Source: Periweissella ghanensis
GTDB lineage: Bacteria > Bacillota > Bacilli > Lactobacillales > Lactobacillaceae
NCBI RefSeq assembly: GCF_918814755.1
Contig: NZ_CAKKNT010000002.1
Coordinates: 1-64,000 of the forward strand
Length of the DNA: 64,000 bases
Reading direction: 5' to 3'
Below the pieces are notes generated by a model. The model worked only from the letters and a program-made list of their open reading frames with translations. It ran no database searches and was not told the DNA's origin. The translations under genes and the position numbers were made by a program. This document shows positions 9,637 to 16,868 of this stretch, in pieces. Numbering within the stretch: position 1 is the stretch's first letter; each line of letters starts with the position of its first letter.

Positions 9637-9798
9637 TTATTTTAATTGTTCATTCAAAAGCTTGCGTAGCCCACGCACTAACTTAGGGGCCACAAATGTA
9701 AATATGACGGCCACAAATACGACAATAACAGCCCCCAATGGTGTCGGATGCGTAATAAACGCCCCGATACTGACAAATAATAATGCTAGTAAAGCCAT
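9637..9798 (-). CDS. Small membrane protein, 53 residues
   Basis: A short gene starting with ATG at 9798 after AGAGGG and ending TAA at 9637. The translation begins MALLALLFVSIGAFITHP and ends RKLLNEQLK: two hydrophobic stretches (about 2-16 and 21-37) separated by a Pro-rich turn, then a basic amphipathic tail, so a two-pass membrane protein. It is 17 bases after the LOG gene and shares its terminator, so it is co-transcribed. I do not recognise the family and infer no function; the coding evidence is the ribosome site, the frame filling the whole gap and the membrane-like composition. Confidence 0.7.
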   Translation of the reverse strand: MALLALLFVSIGAFITHPTPLGAVIVVFVAVIFTFVAPKLVRGLRKLLNEQLK

Positions 9799-9815
9799 AC
9801 ATACCCTCTTTCTAT

Positions 9816-10382
9816 TTAACCTTTAATATCAATAACTGGTGGTACATAAGTATCCATGAACTGGTAAATTTCTGCTAATGAATCGGAAAATAGTAATTTA
9901 TCAAAATCAGTTTGTGTTAAAAATTCATTATTTACCATCGTTTGAAACATTGCTTGTAAATCATTGTAATAGCCGTTGACGTTATAGAATGCACATGGTT
10001 TTAAATTATCCCCAATTCGCATCCATGAAAAGGCATCGACAATTTCTTCTAACGTTCCTGGCCCCCCTGGTAATGCTAGGCAGCCATCGCTTAAGCGTAA
10101 CATTTCTAGCTTACGTTCGGAAATATCAGGAACGACGCGGACGTCATCTAAGCGTTCTAAAATCGTCCCCATATCAGCTAAATTCTTTGGGACAATTCCA
10201 ATCACATCCCCACCCAAGTCAAGGACTTGATTTGCTAGAATGCCCATCAAACCATATTTACCACCACCGTAAACCAAGCCTAGATTTTGTTCCACTAACC
10301 ATTGGCCTAATTCAGTCGTAATTTTTTGATATACCTCTTGGTTCCCCACCGAGGCCCCACAGTACACTGCTATTCGTTCCAT
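9816..10382 (-). CDS. LOG-family phosphoribohydrolase (TIGR00730)
   Basis: A 188-residue cytoplasmic protein of the LONELY GUY family, formerly annotated as lysine decarboxylase. The signature PGGPGTLEEIVDAF and the upstream CGASVG and GGGKYGLMG motifs are present. Characterised members cleave nucleoside 5-prime monophosphates (for example cytokinin riboside monophosphates or AMP) to base and ribose 5-phosphate; the natural role in lactobacilli is not settled. It is the first gene of a two-gene unit with the 53-residue membrane protein. Confidence 0.87.
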   Translation of the reverse strand: MERIAVYCGASVGNQEVYQKITTELGQWLVEQNLGLVYGGGKYGLMGILANQVLDLGGDVIGIVPKNLADMGTILERLDDVRVVPDISERKLEMLRLSDGCLALPGGPGTLEEIVDAFSWMRIGDNLKPCAFYNVNGYYNDLQAMFQTMVNNEFLTQTDFDKLLFSDSLAEIYQFMDTYVPPVIDIKG

Positions 10383-10401
10383 TTCGTCGCCTTCTTTACT
10401 A

Positions 10402-11190
10402 TTATAATGTTAAAAATTCACTGATAACCCGGTTGTATTCCTGTGGCACTTCAAGTTGGGGTAAATGCCCCGCCCCAGGGAAAACATGTGCCTGGGCTAA
10501 GCCACTTTGGGCTAAGACTACACATGCCTGAGCATGGGCTGAATCCCATAAAGGTGATGCACCACCAGCTAAGTATAATTGTGGGACCGTTAACGTTGCA
10601 ATTAAATCACGCCAATCTTGCGTCAAATGATTCCGTAACAGTGGTTGATTACCTTCAAAATCAAATGGATATTGCTTATGTTCGGCCCGTAAATTATCTT
10701 TTACGGCTTCAGCAATTGGTAGTTGCGCCATTTTAGTTTGCATAACCGTTGCCGCTTCAACCGCCACATTACTCCAGTTAAGGTTTAAAACGCCATATGG
10801 CCATGTTGATGTATTCATCGGATATGGTGATTCATCAGTCGTGACGATTTGCTTAATCTTAGTGGTCCCATGCAACATACAATACGCCCAAATTACGGCT
10901 GAACCCATTGAATGGCCAATTAACGTAACATTATTAAGCTGTAACTGGGCTATTAATTCGGCTAAATCTTGACCTAACCGAGCAATTTTTAAGTTTAATT
11001 CACGGTGCGTTGAATGCCCATGATTCCGAGCATCAAAAGCCACTACACGGTAACCTTGTGCCACAAAAAATGGGATTTGTTGTTGCCATTCCTCTTTAAT
11101 CCCCGAAAAGCCAGCTAAAAAAATTAGCGTGGGACCTTGGCCTTGATCGGTATAGGCAATTTTTATTTTATCACTGGTGGTAAATTCCAT
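10402..11190 (-). CDS. Alpha/beta hydrolase
   Basis: A 262-residue alpha/beta-hydrolase-fold protein with nucleophile GHSMGS, oxyanion region LAGFSG and terminal histidine in GAGHLPQLE. The longer frame begins at a TTG that lies inside the ribosome site, so I start at ATG 11190 (MEFTTSDK), which follows TTGGAGGG by four bases. Closest in style to proline iminopeptidase or lactonase-type hydrolases, but the substrate cannot be told. It lies 19 bases upstream of the LOG gene on the same strand and may be co-transcribed with it. Confidence 0.8.
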   Translation of the reverse strand: MEFTTSDKIKIAYTDQGQGPTLIFLAGFSGIKEEWQQQIPFFVAQGYRVVAFDARNHGHSTHRELNLKIARLGQDLAELIAQLQLNNVTLIGHSMGSAVIWAYCMLHGTTKIKQIVTTDESPYPMNTSTWPYGVLNLNWSNVAVEAATVMQTKMAQLPIAEAVKDNLRAEHKQYPFDFEGNQPLLRNHLTQDWRDLIATLTVPQLYLAGGASPLWDSAHAQACVVLAQSGLAQAHVFPGAGHLPQLEVPQEYNRVISEFLTL

Positions 11191-11229
11191 GAGGCCCTCC
11201 AATTTATCTAATTACCCCTTATTATAGCT

Positions 11230-11264
11230 AAAAAAGTCCGTGAAAGTAATCACTGGACTTTTTT
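11230..11264 (-). terminator. Terminator of permease 1
   Basis: AAAAAAGTCC (11230-11239) pairs with GGACTTTTTT (11255-11264). It lies just past the end of the first T-box permease. Confidence 0.8.
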
Positions 11265-11289
11265 AGGTTAATTATTTATTTTTACAAAT

Positions 11290-12684
11290 TTAGTTAATAA
11301 TCGTGTTTTTATTCGTCACCGTTTTAGGTTTTGTCACGATGGCCCGTACGATATACACCGCACTAACCACTGCTAAGTACAACGCACCAACGATTACGGA
11401 AATCCGGGTTTCTTGATTAATAAACATAAAGACCACAACTATTGCTAACACAATTAATGAGAAGTAATTTGAAAACGGAAAGAGTGGCATTTTGAATGGG
11501 TGATTTGGAAATTGGTGCGCGTGATCGCGGCGGAATTTCAAGTTACTAATTAAAATCACAAACCATGGCACCATCCCTGGTAACACACTTGAACTGTAGA
11601 CAATCACAAATACATTTGTTGATGCGGCCATTGGTAATTCATTTAACAACATCCCAATTAGCATTCCCGCTGATAAAACTATTACTGGTACATATGGCAC
11701 TTTAAAGCGTGAAAGCTTTGTAAATGCTGGTGAAGCATCATGAGTATTACCTAGCGTGTAAAGCATTCGGCTGGCACTAAACATTCCTGAGTTACAACCT
11801 GACATTGCTGCTGTTAACATTACAAAATTAATTAGCCCAGCGGCCACGGTAATCCCAACTTTCGTAAAGGTTTGAACAAATGGTGACCCAATTGCATTTA
11901 ACTCGTTCCATGGGTAAATTGTGACGATCACAAAAATTGCACCAACGTAAAAAATTAATACTCGCCCGACGATTGTGCGAATTGATTTAACAATTGCTTC
12001 TTGGGGATTTTTAGCTTCCCCGGCCGTTAAACCAATTAATTCAACCCCTTGATATGCCCCCATAACCAATGATAGTGCAAAGAAAAATCCTTTAATACCA
12101 CCAGTAAAGAAACCACCATGTGCCCATAAATTGCTAAACCCAACTGGGTGACCATTATTACCAATCCCCAATAAAATAACCCCTAAACCAAGAATAATCA
12201 TAATCACAATCGTCGCAACTTTGATAAAGGCAAACCAAAATTCTAATTCGCCAAACGCACGTACTGAAAATAAATTAGCACCCGCCAGTGTCAAGACAAC
12301 AACAATTCCGGCGACCCATGATGGGAAATTGGGCCACCAGTAATGTAAATACGTACCGACCGCAATCACTTCACTAATTCCCACAACTAACCATTGGAAC
12401 ACATTACTCCACGCTGTTAGAAAACCCGCAAATGGATGAATATATTTACTTGCATAGTTTACAAATGAACCTGTCGTTGGATCAACATATAACATTTCAC
12501 CTAAAGCCCGCATTACAAAATACAAAATAATTCCCGCAAATGCATAAGCTAATAATGCTGATGGTCCGGTCCATTTAATCGTTGACCCCGCACCCATAAA
12601 TAATCCAACCCCAATCGTACCGCCTAATGCAATCATTTGCATGTGTCGTGATGATAACTCACGCTTTAATTCTTTCTCTGCCAT
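11290..12684 (-). CDS. APC-family amino-acid permease 1 (T-box controlled)
   Basis: A 464-residue amino acid:H+ symporter of the APC superfamily with about 12 membrane segments. The start HMQMIALGGTIGVGLFMG is the conserved helix-1 motif, and the protein resembles the AAT group of aromatic/histidine/proline permeases. It is about 70 percent or more identical by eye to the permease encoded just upstream (13056-14456), so the pair is a tandem duplication. The gene has its own promoter and T-box leader, so it is induced when a particular tRNA is uncharged; the likely specifier is UAC (Tyr), with reservations given under the leader. Confidence 0.88.
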   Translation of the reverse strand: MAEKELKRELSSRHMQMIALGGTIGVGLFMGAGSTIKWTGPSALLAYAFAGIILYFVMRALGEMLYVDPTTGSFVNYASKYIHPFAGFLTAWSNVFQWLVVGISEVIAVGTYLHYWWPNFPSWVAGIVVVLTLAGANLFSVRAFGELEFWFAFIKVATIVIMIILGLGVILLGIGNNGHPVGFSNLWAHGGFFTGGIKGFFFALSLVMGAYQGVELIGLTAGEAKNPQEAIVKSIRTIVGRVLIFYVGAIFVIVTIYPWNELNAIGSPFVQTFTKVGITVAAGLINFVMLTAAMSGCNSGMFSASRMLYTLGNTHDASPAFTKLSRFKVPYVPVIVLSAGMLIGMLLNELPMAASTNVFVIVYSSSVLPGMVPWFVILISNLKFRRDHAHQFPNHPFKMPLFPFSNYFSLIVLAIVVVFMFINQETRISVIVGALYLAVVSAVYIVRAIVTKPKTVTNKNTIIN

Positions 12685-12716
12685 ACCTTACCCCTCGCTT
12701 CCTGCGATATATACAA

Positions 12717-12985
12717 AAACGCCCCTAGATTCTCAATAAAATCTAGGGGCGCTCATCGCACGGTTCCACCCAAGTTAAGTAGCACAAAAATACTACAGTA
12801 TAAAGTCCTACAACTCTTATCGGGGTAACGGCCAATAACCTCGCTAGCACTTTCCACCAAATGTGTACTCAACTAGACTCGTAGGGAGATTTCGTTCATT
12901 TAGCATCAATCACTCCCATCAACGTGATCTTTCTGGAGATGCTAGCTGAATTACTTAATCCTACTCAACGTTTTGATTTATTAAC
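12717..12985 (-). promoter_or_regulatory. T-box riboswitch leader 1
   Basis: Read on the minus strand: the stem I 5-prime motif GTTGAGTAGGATTAAGTA, a helix TCAGCTAG/CTAGTTGA, then GAGTACA, the stem III sequence GCCGTTACC, the T-box TGGGTGGAACCGTGCG (12757-12772) and a GC-rich terminator (GCCCCTAGATT/AATCTAGGGGC) with a T run. The candidate specifier is UAC (12865-12867), conserved in the sister leader. However, the variable T-box base is A here (GTGGAACC), which fits a tRNA with U73 rather than tRNA-Tyr, so the amino acid is uncertain. Confidence 0.88.
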
Positions 12986-12989
12986 CAAG

Positions 12990-13018
12990 AGTATACAAGG
13001 TAAATGCCAATTAGTAAA
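12990..13018 (-). promoter_or_regulatory. Promoter of T-box operon 1
   Basis: On the minus strand TTTACT, 17 bases, TATACT. The same -35, spacing and -10 recur ahead of the sister leader at 14765-14793, so the promoter was duplicated with the gene. Confidence 0.72.
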
Positions 13019-13055
13019 CCAAAAAGATTATAAAATCATTATTTTTTGCATGATT

Positions 13056-14456
13056 CTAATTTTTACTCTCAGCAACCTTATTAACACGAGCATTTTTAAT
13101 AAATTGGCGTAGCCCATAAATTACCGTTAAGGCAGCTAAGACAATTAACCCGACAATGACTGAAACTTTTGTTTCCGGATTAATTAACATGAAACCTAAA
13201 ATCACTACTAACATAAATAGTGCAAAATAGTTTGTAAATGGGAAAAGTGGCATTTTAAATGGGTGTTGCTTTAATAAATCGGGATTTGACCGGCGGAATT
13301 TTAAGTCACTTAGCAAAATCACAAACCATGGTACCATCCCTGGTAACACACTTGAGCTATACACTACGACAAAAACATTCGTATTTGAGTGTAAAAATAT
13401 GGGAGCTAATTCGTTTAAAACTAAACCAATAAGCATTCCCGTGGCCATTACGATAACCCCAATATATGGGACGTTAAAGCGCGAAACTTTGGTGAATTTT
13501 TTTGAGATTTCGTGATCCAAACCTAATGTGTAAAGCATCCGGCTAGAACTAAAAATCCCTGAATTACAACCTGACATCGCAGCCGTTAACATCACAAAGT
13601 TAATCAAACCCGCTGCAAAGGTAATCCCGACTTTAGCAAAAGTTTGCACAAATGGTGAGCCAATGGCACTCAATTGATTCCATGGATAAATGGTTACAAT
13701 CACAAAAATTGCCCCAATGTAGAAAATCAAAATTCGAAACACAATTGAGTGAATTGATTTAACTACAGCTTCTTTTGGATTTTTAGCTTCCCCAGCGGTT
13801 AACCCTATAATTTCAATCCCTTGGTATGAACCAACAATAATTGATAATGCAAAGAAGAAACCTTTAAAGCCACCCGTGAAAAAGCCACCATGACTCCATA
13901 AATTACTAAAACCAACGGGGTGCCAGTGATTACCAAGACCTAAGAAAATAACTAACAACCCTAAAATAATCATCGCAATAATGGTGAAAACTTTGATTGA
14001 GGCAAACCAAAATTCCATTTCACCAAACGCTTTAACTGACACTAAGTTCGCGAGTGCTAAACTGACAATGACCACAATCCCGGCCGTCCAAGTTGGAAAA
14101 TTAGGCCACCAATAATGTAAATAGGCCCCTACTGCGATGACTTCACTAATACTAACAACTAACCATTGGAAAATATTACTCCAAGCCGTTAAATACCCCG
14201 CCAACGGGTGAATGTATTCATTGGCATAATTTACAAATGAACCAGTCGTTGGGTTAACATATAGCATTTCACCCAACGCCCGCATGACTAAATACAGTAA
14301 CATGCCGGCAAATGCATAGGCCAACAGGACTGATGGTCCTGTCCACTTGATGGTGGCTGCAGCACCCATAAATAAACCAACGCCGATTGTGCCACCCAGC
14401 GCAATCATTTGCATGTGTCGTGGTGATAAATCACGCTTTAACTTTTTTTCTGCCAT
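13056..14456 (-). CDS. APC-family amino-acid permease 2 (T-box controlled)
   Basis: A 466-residue paralogue of the permease at 11290-12684, with the same helix-1 motif HMQMIALGGTIGVGLFMG, same NPTTGSFVNYANEYIHP region and about 12 membrane segments. It differs mainly in the C-terminal third (for example LAPIFLHSNTNVF). It starts after AAAGGAGGG and is preceded by its own T-box leader and promoter. No clear terminator separates it from the promoter of permease 1, so some read-through into that leader is possible. The retained duplication suggests divergence in substrate or affinity. Confidence 0.88.
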   Translation of the reverse strand: MAEKKLKRDLSPRHMQMIALGGTIGVGLFMGAAATIKWTGPSVLLAYAFAGMLLYLVMRALGEMLYVNPTTGSFVNYANEYIHPLAGYLTAWSNIFQWLVVSISEVIAVGAYLHYWWPNFPTWTAGIVVIVSLALANLVSVKAFGEMEFWFASIKVFTIIAMIILGLLVIFLGLGNHWHPVGFSNLWSHGGFFTGGFKGFFFALSIIVGSYQGIEIIGLTAGEAKNPKEAVVKSIHSIVFRILIFYIGAIFVIVTIYPWNQLSAIGSPFVQTFAKVGITFAAGLINFVMLTAAMSGCNSGIFSSSRMLYTLGLDHEISKKFTKVSRFNVPYIGVIVMATGMLIGLVLNELAPIFLHSNTNVFVVVYSSSVLPGMVPWFVILLSDLKFRRSNPDLLKQHPFKMPLFPFTNYFALFMLVVILGFMLINPETKVSVIVGLIVLAALTVIYGLRQFIKNARVNKVAESKN

Positions 14457-14504
14457 AATATTGAACCCTCCTTTTCTGTGGATAACTTTTTTGTATCAAA
14501 AACA

Positions 14505-14758
14505 AAAAACACCCCTGGATATTTATCCAGGGGTGCAATTAGCACGGTACCACCCAATTTCACCGTTACACAAAAAACGAGTAACGATAACTCAACTATT
14601 AGGATAACGGCTAATAACTCCGACAGCGCTTTCTGTTACCATACTCCTGCTGTACTCATAGGTAGTGTTCACAATGGTTTCGCCGATCAATTTCCATTAC
14701 CATGATCTCTCTGGTGACTATGCCAAAGTTACTCGTCCTAATCAACGTGTTTTTGATA
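14505..14758 (-). promoter_or_regulatory. T-box riboswitch leader 2
   Basis: On the minus strand: GTTGATTAGGACGAGTA at the base of stem I, the helix CATAG/CTATG followed by GAGTACA, a stem III hairpin around GCCGTTATCC, the T-box TGGGTGGTACCGTGC (14542-14556) and the terminator GCACCCCTGGAT/ATCCAGGGGTG. The candidate specifier is UAC (14652-14654), Tyr. The variable T-box base is U, as expected for tRNAs with A73 such as tRNA-Tyr, so here the two signals agree. Confidence 0.9.
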
Positions 14759-14764
14759 AAGGAG

Positions 14765-14793
14765 AGTATACTAGTAATTATCAAAATAGTAAA
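14765..14793 (-). promoter_or_regulatory. Promoter of T-box operon 2
   Basis: On the minus strand TTTACT, 17 bases, TATACT, identical in both hexamers and spacing to the promoter of leader 1. Confidence 0.7.
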
Positions 14794-14827
14794 CTAAAAG
14801 ATTTAAAATTTTTTTAATATTGCTGAT

Positions 14828-14850
14828 AAATACCTATCATATCGGTATTT
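14828..14850. promoter_or_regulatory. Operator-like dyad before the ABC exporter
   Basis: AAATACC and GGTATTT form a perfect 7-bp inverted repeat with 9 bases between, 58 bases before the exporter start codon. No regulator gene is adjacent, so the binding protein is unknown. Confidence 0.4.
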
Positions 14851-14908
14851 TAACTCTAAAATAATTATTTAGTTTCCTAAAATTTTATCCCATCAAGGAG
14901 GTTCTTGT

Positions 14909-16708
14909 ATGCCCCAAGGTTCTGGCCGTATGAGCCCATCTGAAATAAAAGCACAGTTAAAAAATTCAGATACAACCATGCTCCAAATGCTTCAATTTGT
15001 TTTCAATAGTGTCTTAAAGCGTAAAAGCCTCTTGTTTTTAAATATTGGCTTGTTAATCGTGATTGCCGGCCTTAATTTTATTATTCCGCAATTCACCAAA
15101 AATATTATTGACCACGCCTTGGCCCAACATCGTATTAATGCGCTTTGGTTAGATGTTGGCGGTTTATTAATCACTACCATTATTTTAGGTTTACTATCAT
15201 TTGCTTCAACTTACATGATGCAAATTTTATCACAACAATCGATCAAAGAACTCCGCCTCAAAACGTATACCAAAATTTTGAAGCAAGATTACGCCTTCTT
15301 TCAAAATTCAAAAACCGGTGACTTAATGGTCCGGCTGACAAGTGATATTAATAACCTACAATCCCTAATTTCGAGCGATAGTTTAGGGCTCGTTGGGAAT
15401 ACGTTTACGTTTATTGTCGTCCTCGTCTTTTTATATATTCAAAACTGGCGCTTGGCGTTATTAGTTAGCATTACCTTCCCAATTTTATTTATTACGATTC
15501 GTTTTTTCCGCGGACGGATTCGTGAAGCCTATAGTAAAGTTCGGTCAATGAACTCGCAAATTTCTAATCAATTGCAAGCGACTTTAACCGAAATTGAGTT
15601 GATTAAAAGTTATACGACCGAGCAAGCTGAAACCGAAGTTTTTGCGGATATCGTTGATAAAACCAATAGCTATACCCTTGAAGCGACCAAATGGCAAGCT
15701 ATCTTCCAACCATTATTACTACTCATTAATACTAGTGGGACGGCTATTGTCTTAGCATTTGGAGGATATTTAGTTATTAAAGGCCAAATGACCATTGGGG
15801 ATTTAGTCGCCTACTTAAGTTATGTCACCTTGCTCCAAAATCCGATTAATTCATTTTCACGATTAATCAATATTTTTCAAACCGCCCAAGTTTCTTATGA
15901 CCGCATCCATGATGTGATGGAAGTTAATGCCGCGATTATTGAGCCTACTAACCCGGTTGCTTTTCCTGAACCATTAACAACCGGCATTACTTTTGATGAC
16001 GTCAGTTTCCAATACGAACTCAAAACTGCCGATGCCCTCGAACATCTAACTTGCCAGATCCCAGCTGGAAAAACCACTGCCTTAGTTGGCCGTTCCGGTG
16101 CTGGTAAATCAACGTTAATCCGCTTGTTGATGCGTTTATATGATGCCACCGATGGTACGATTGCCTTTGATAATCAAGCCATCACTAGCATTGCGACGCA
16201 CGATTTACGCCGCCATATCTCCCTTGTTAGTCAAGATGTGATTATTGTTGATGGCAGTATTGGTGACAACATTGCTTACGGGACGCCTGCTGCGACCACT
16301 GACATGCTTTGGCATGCCGCTAAGCAAGCTGACATCGCCGAATTCATTACTGGGCTACCTGATGGAATGGATACTGCCGTTGGTGAACGAGGGATTAAGT
16401 TATCTGGTGGCCAAAAGCAACGCCTTAGTATTGCGCGAGCGTTGCTAAAAGATGCCCCAATTGTCATCTTAGACGAAGCGACGGCGGCCTTAGATAATGA
16501 ATCTGAAAAAACCATTCAACACGCTTTGGACAATTTAATGGTGGCCAAAACCGCAATTGTGATTGCCCACCGGTTAAGTACGGTGCACAACGCGGACCAA
16601 ATTTTGGTCATGGATCACGGTAACATCGTTGAACGGGGTACGCACACGACCCTCTTGCAACAACCTGATGGGGTCTATCGTAAGTTATACGATGCTCAAT
16701 TTGAGTGA
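14909..16708 (+). CDS. ABC multidrug-type exporter (fused TMD-NBD half transporter)
   Basis: A 599-residue half-size ABC exporter. Six membrane segments fill about residues 40-320, followed by the nucleotide-binding domain: Walker A GRSGAGKST at 394-402, signature LSGGQKQR near 497, Walker B VILDEATAALD and the switch histidine in IAHRLST. It resembles the homodimeric BmrA/LmrA-type exporters of drugs or lipids. It starts after AAGGAGG, is monocistronic and ends in a repeat-embedded terminator. The substrate cannot be read from sequence. The dyad at 14828-14850 may be its operator. Confidence 0.87.
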   Translation: MPQGSGRMSPSEIKAQLKNSDTTMLQMLQFVFNSVLKRKSLLFLNIGLLIVIAGLNFIIPQFTKNIIDHALAQHRINALWLDVGGLLITTIILGLLSFASTYMMQILSQQSIKELRLKTYTKILKQDYAFFQNSKTGDLMVRLTSDINNLQSLISSDSLGLVGNTFTFIVVLVFLYIQNWRLALLVSITFPILFITIRFFRGRIREAYSKVRSMNSQISNQLQATLTEIELIKSYTTEQAETEVFADIVDKTNSYTLEATKWQAIFQPLLLLINTSGTAIVLAFGGYLVIKGQMTIGDLVAYLSYVTLLQNPINSFSRLINIFQTAQVSYDRIHDVMEVNAAIIEPTNPVAFPEPLTTGITFDDVSFQYELKTADALEHLTCQIPAGKTTALVGRSGAGKSTLIRLLMRLYDATDGTIAFDNQAITSIATHDLRRHISLVSQDVIIVDGSIGDNIAYGTPAATTDMLWHAAKQADIAEFITGLPDGMDTAVGERGIKLSGGQKQRLSIARALLKDAPIVILDEATAALDNESEKTIQHALDNLMVAKTAIVIAHRLSTVHNADQILVMDHGNIVERGTHTTLLQQPDGVYRKLYDAQFE

Positions 16709-16710
16709 AA

Positions 16711-16865
16711 TGGGTTGTGACATAACTCTTTTCGAGTACTAAATTGTTGCCAAAAAGCGCTCCAGAAGTCCGATATATTCGAAAAATCCTCTACGAAGAA
16801 TTTTCTTCATAGAGGATTTTTAGTGTATTTCTCGATATCGCCCGACTTATGTCACAGCTCTTTTA
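16711..16865. repeat. Intergenic nested-palindrome repeat, copy A, with terminator
   Basis: Three nested arms: outer GTTGTGACATAA (16714-16725) with TTATGTCACAGC (16847-16858); a middle imperfect arm AGAAGTCCGATATATTCGA with TCTCGATATCGCCCGACTT; and a central terminator AAATCCTCT...AGAGGATTT with a T run. It fills the whole gap between two convergent genes. Close copies lie at 45822-45990 and 62648-62811, and an inverted one at 26035-26175. Confidence 0.85.
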
Positions 16866-16868
16866 TTT

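Noticed and set aside
9557-9826. Plus-strand frame of 89 codons
   Set aside because: It runs through a terminator hairpin and is antisense to the better supported 53-residue gene.
12924-13112. Plus-strand frame over the T-box 1 region
   Set aside because: It covers the promoter and stem I of the leader on the other strand and overlaps the permease 2 end; no ribosome site.
13056-14456. GAAATC and GAACAC as T-box specifiers (Ile and His) in leaders 1 and 2
   Set aside because: They align between leaders but fall in a one-sided bulge of stem I without the AGTA partner strand; GAGTACA after the lower helix is conserved in both and fits better.
14477-14485. TGTGGATAA, a perfect DnaA box complement upstream of permease 2
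   Set aside because: Single copy, between a T-box terminator and a ribosome site, 49 kb from the DnaA cluster; probably chance.
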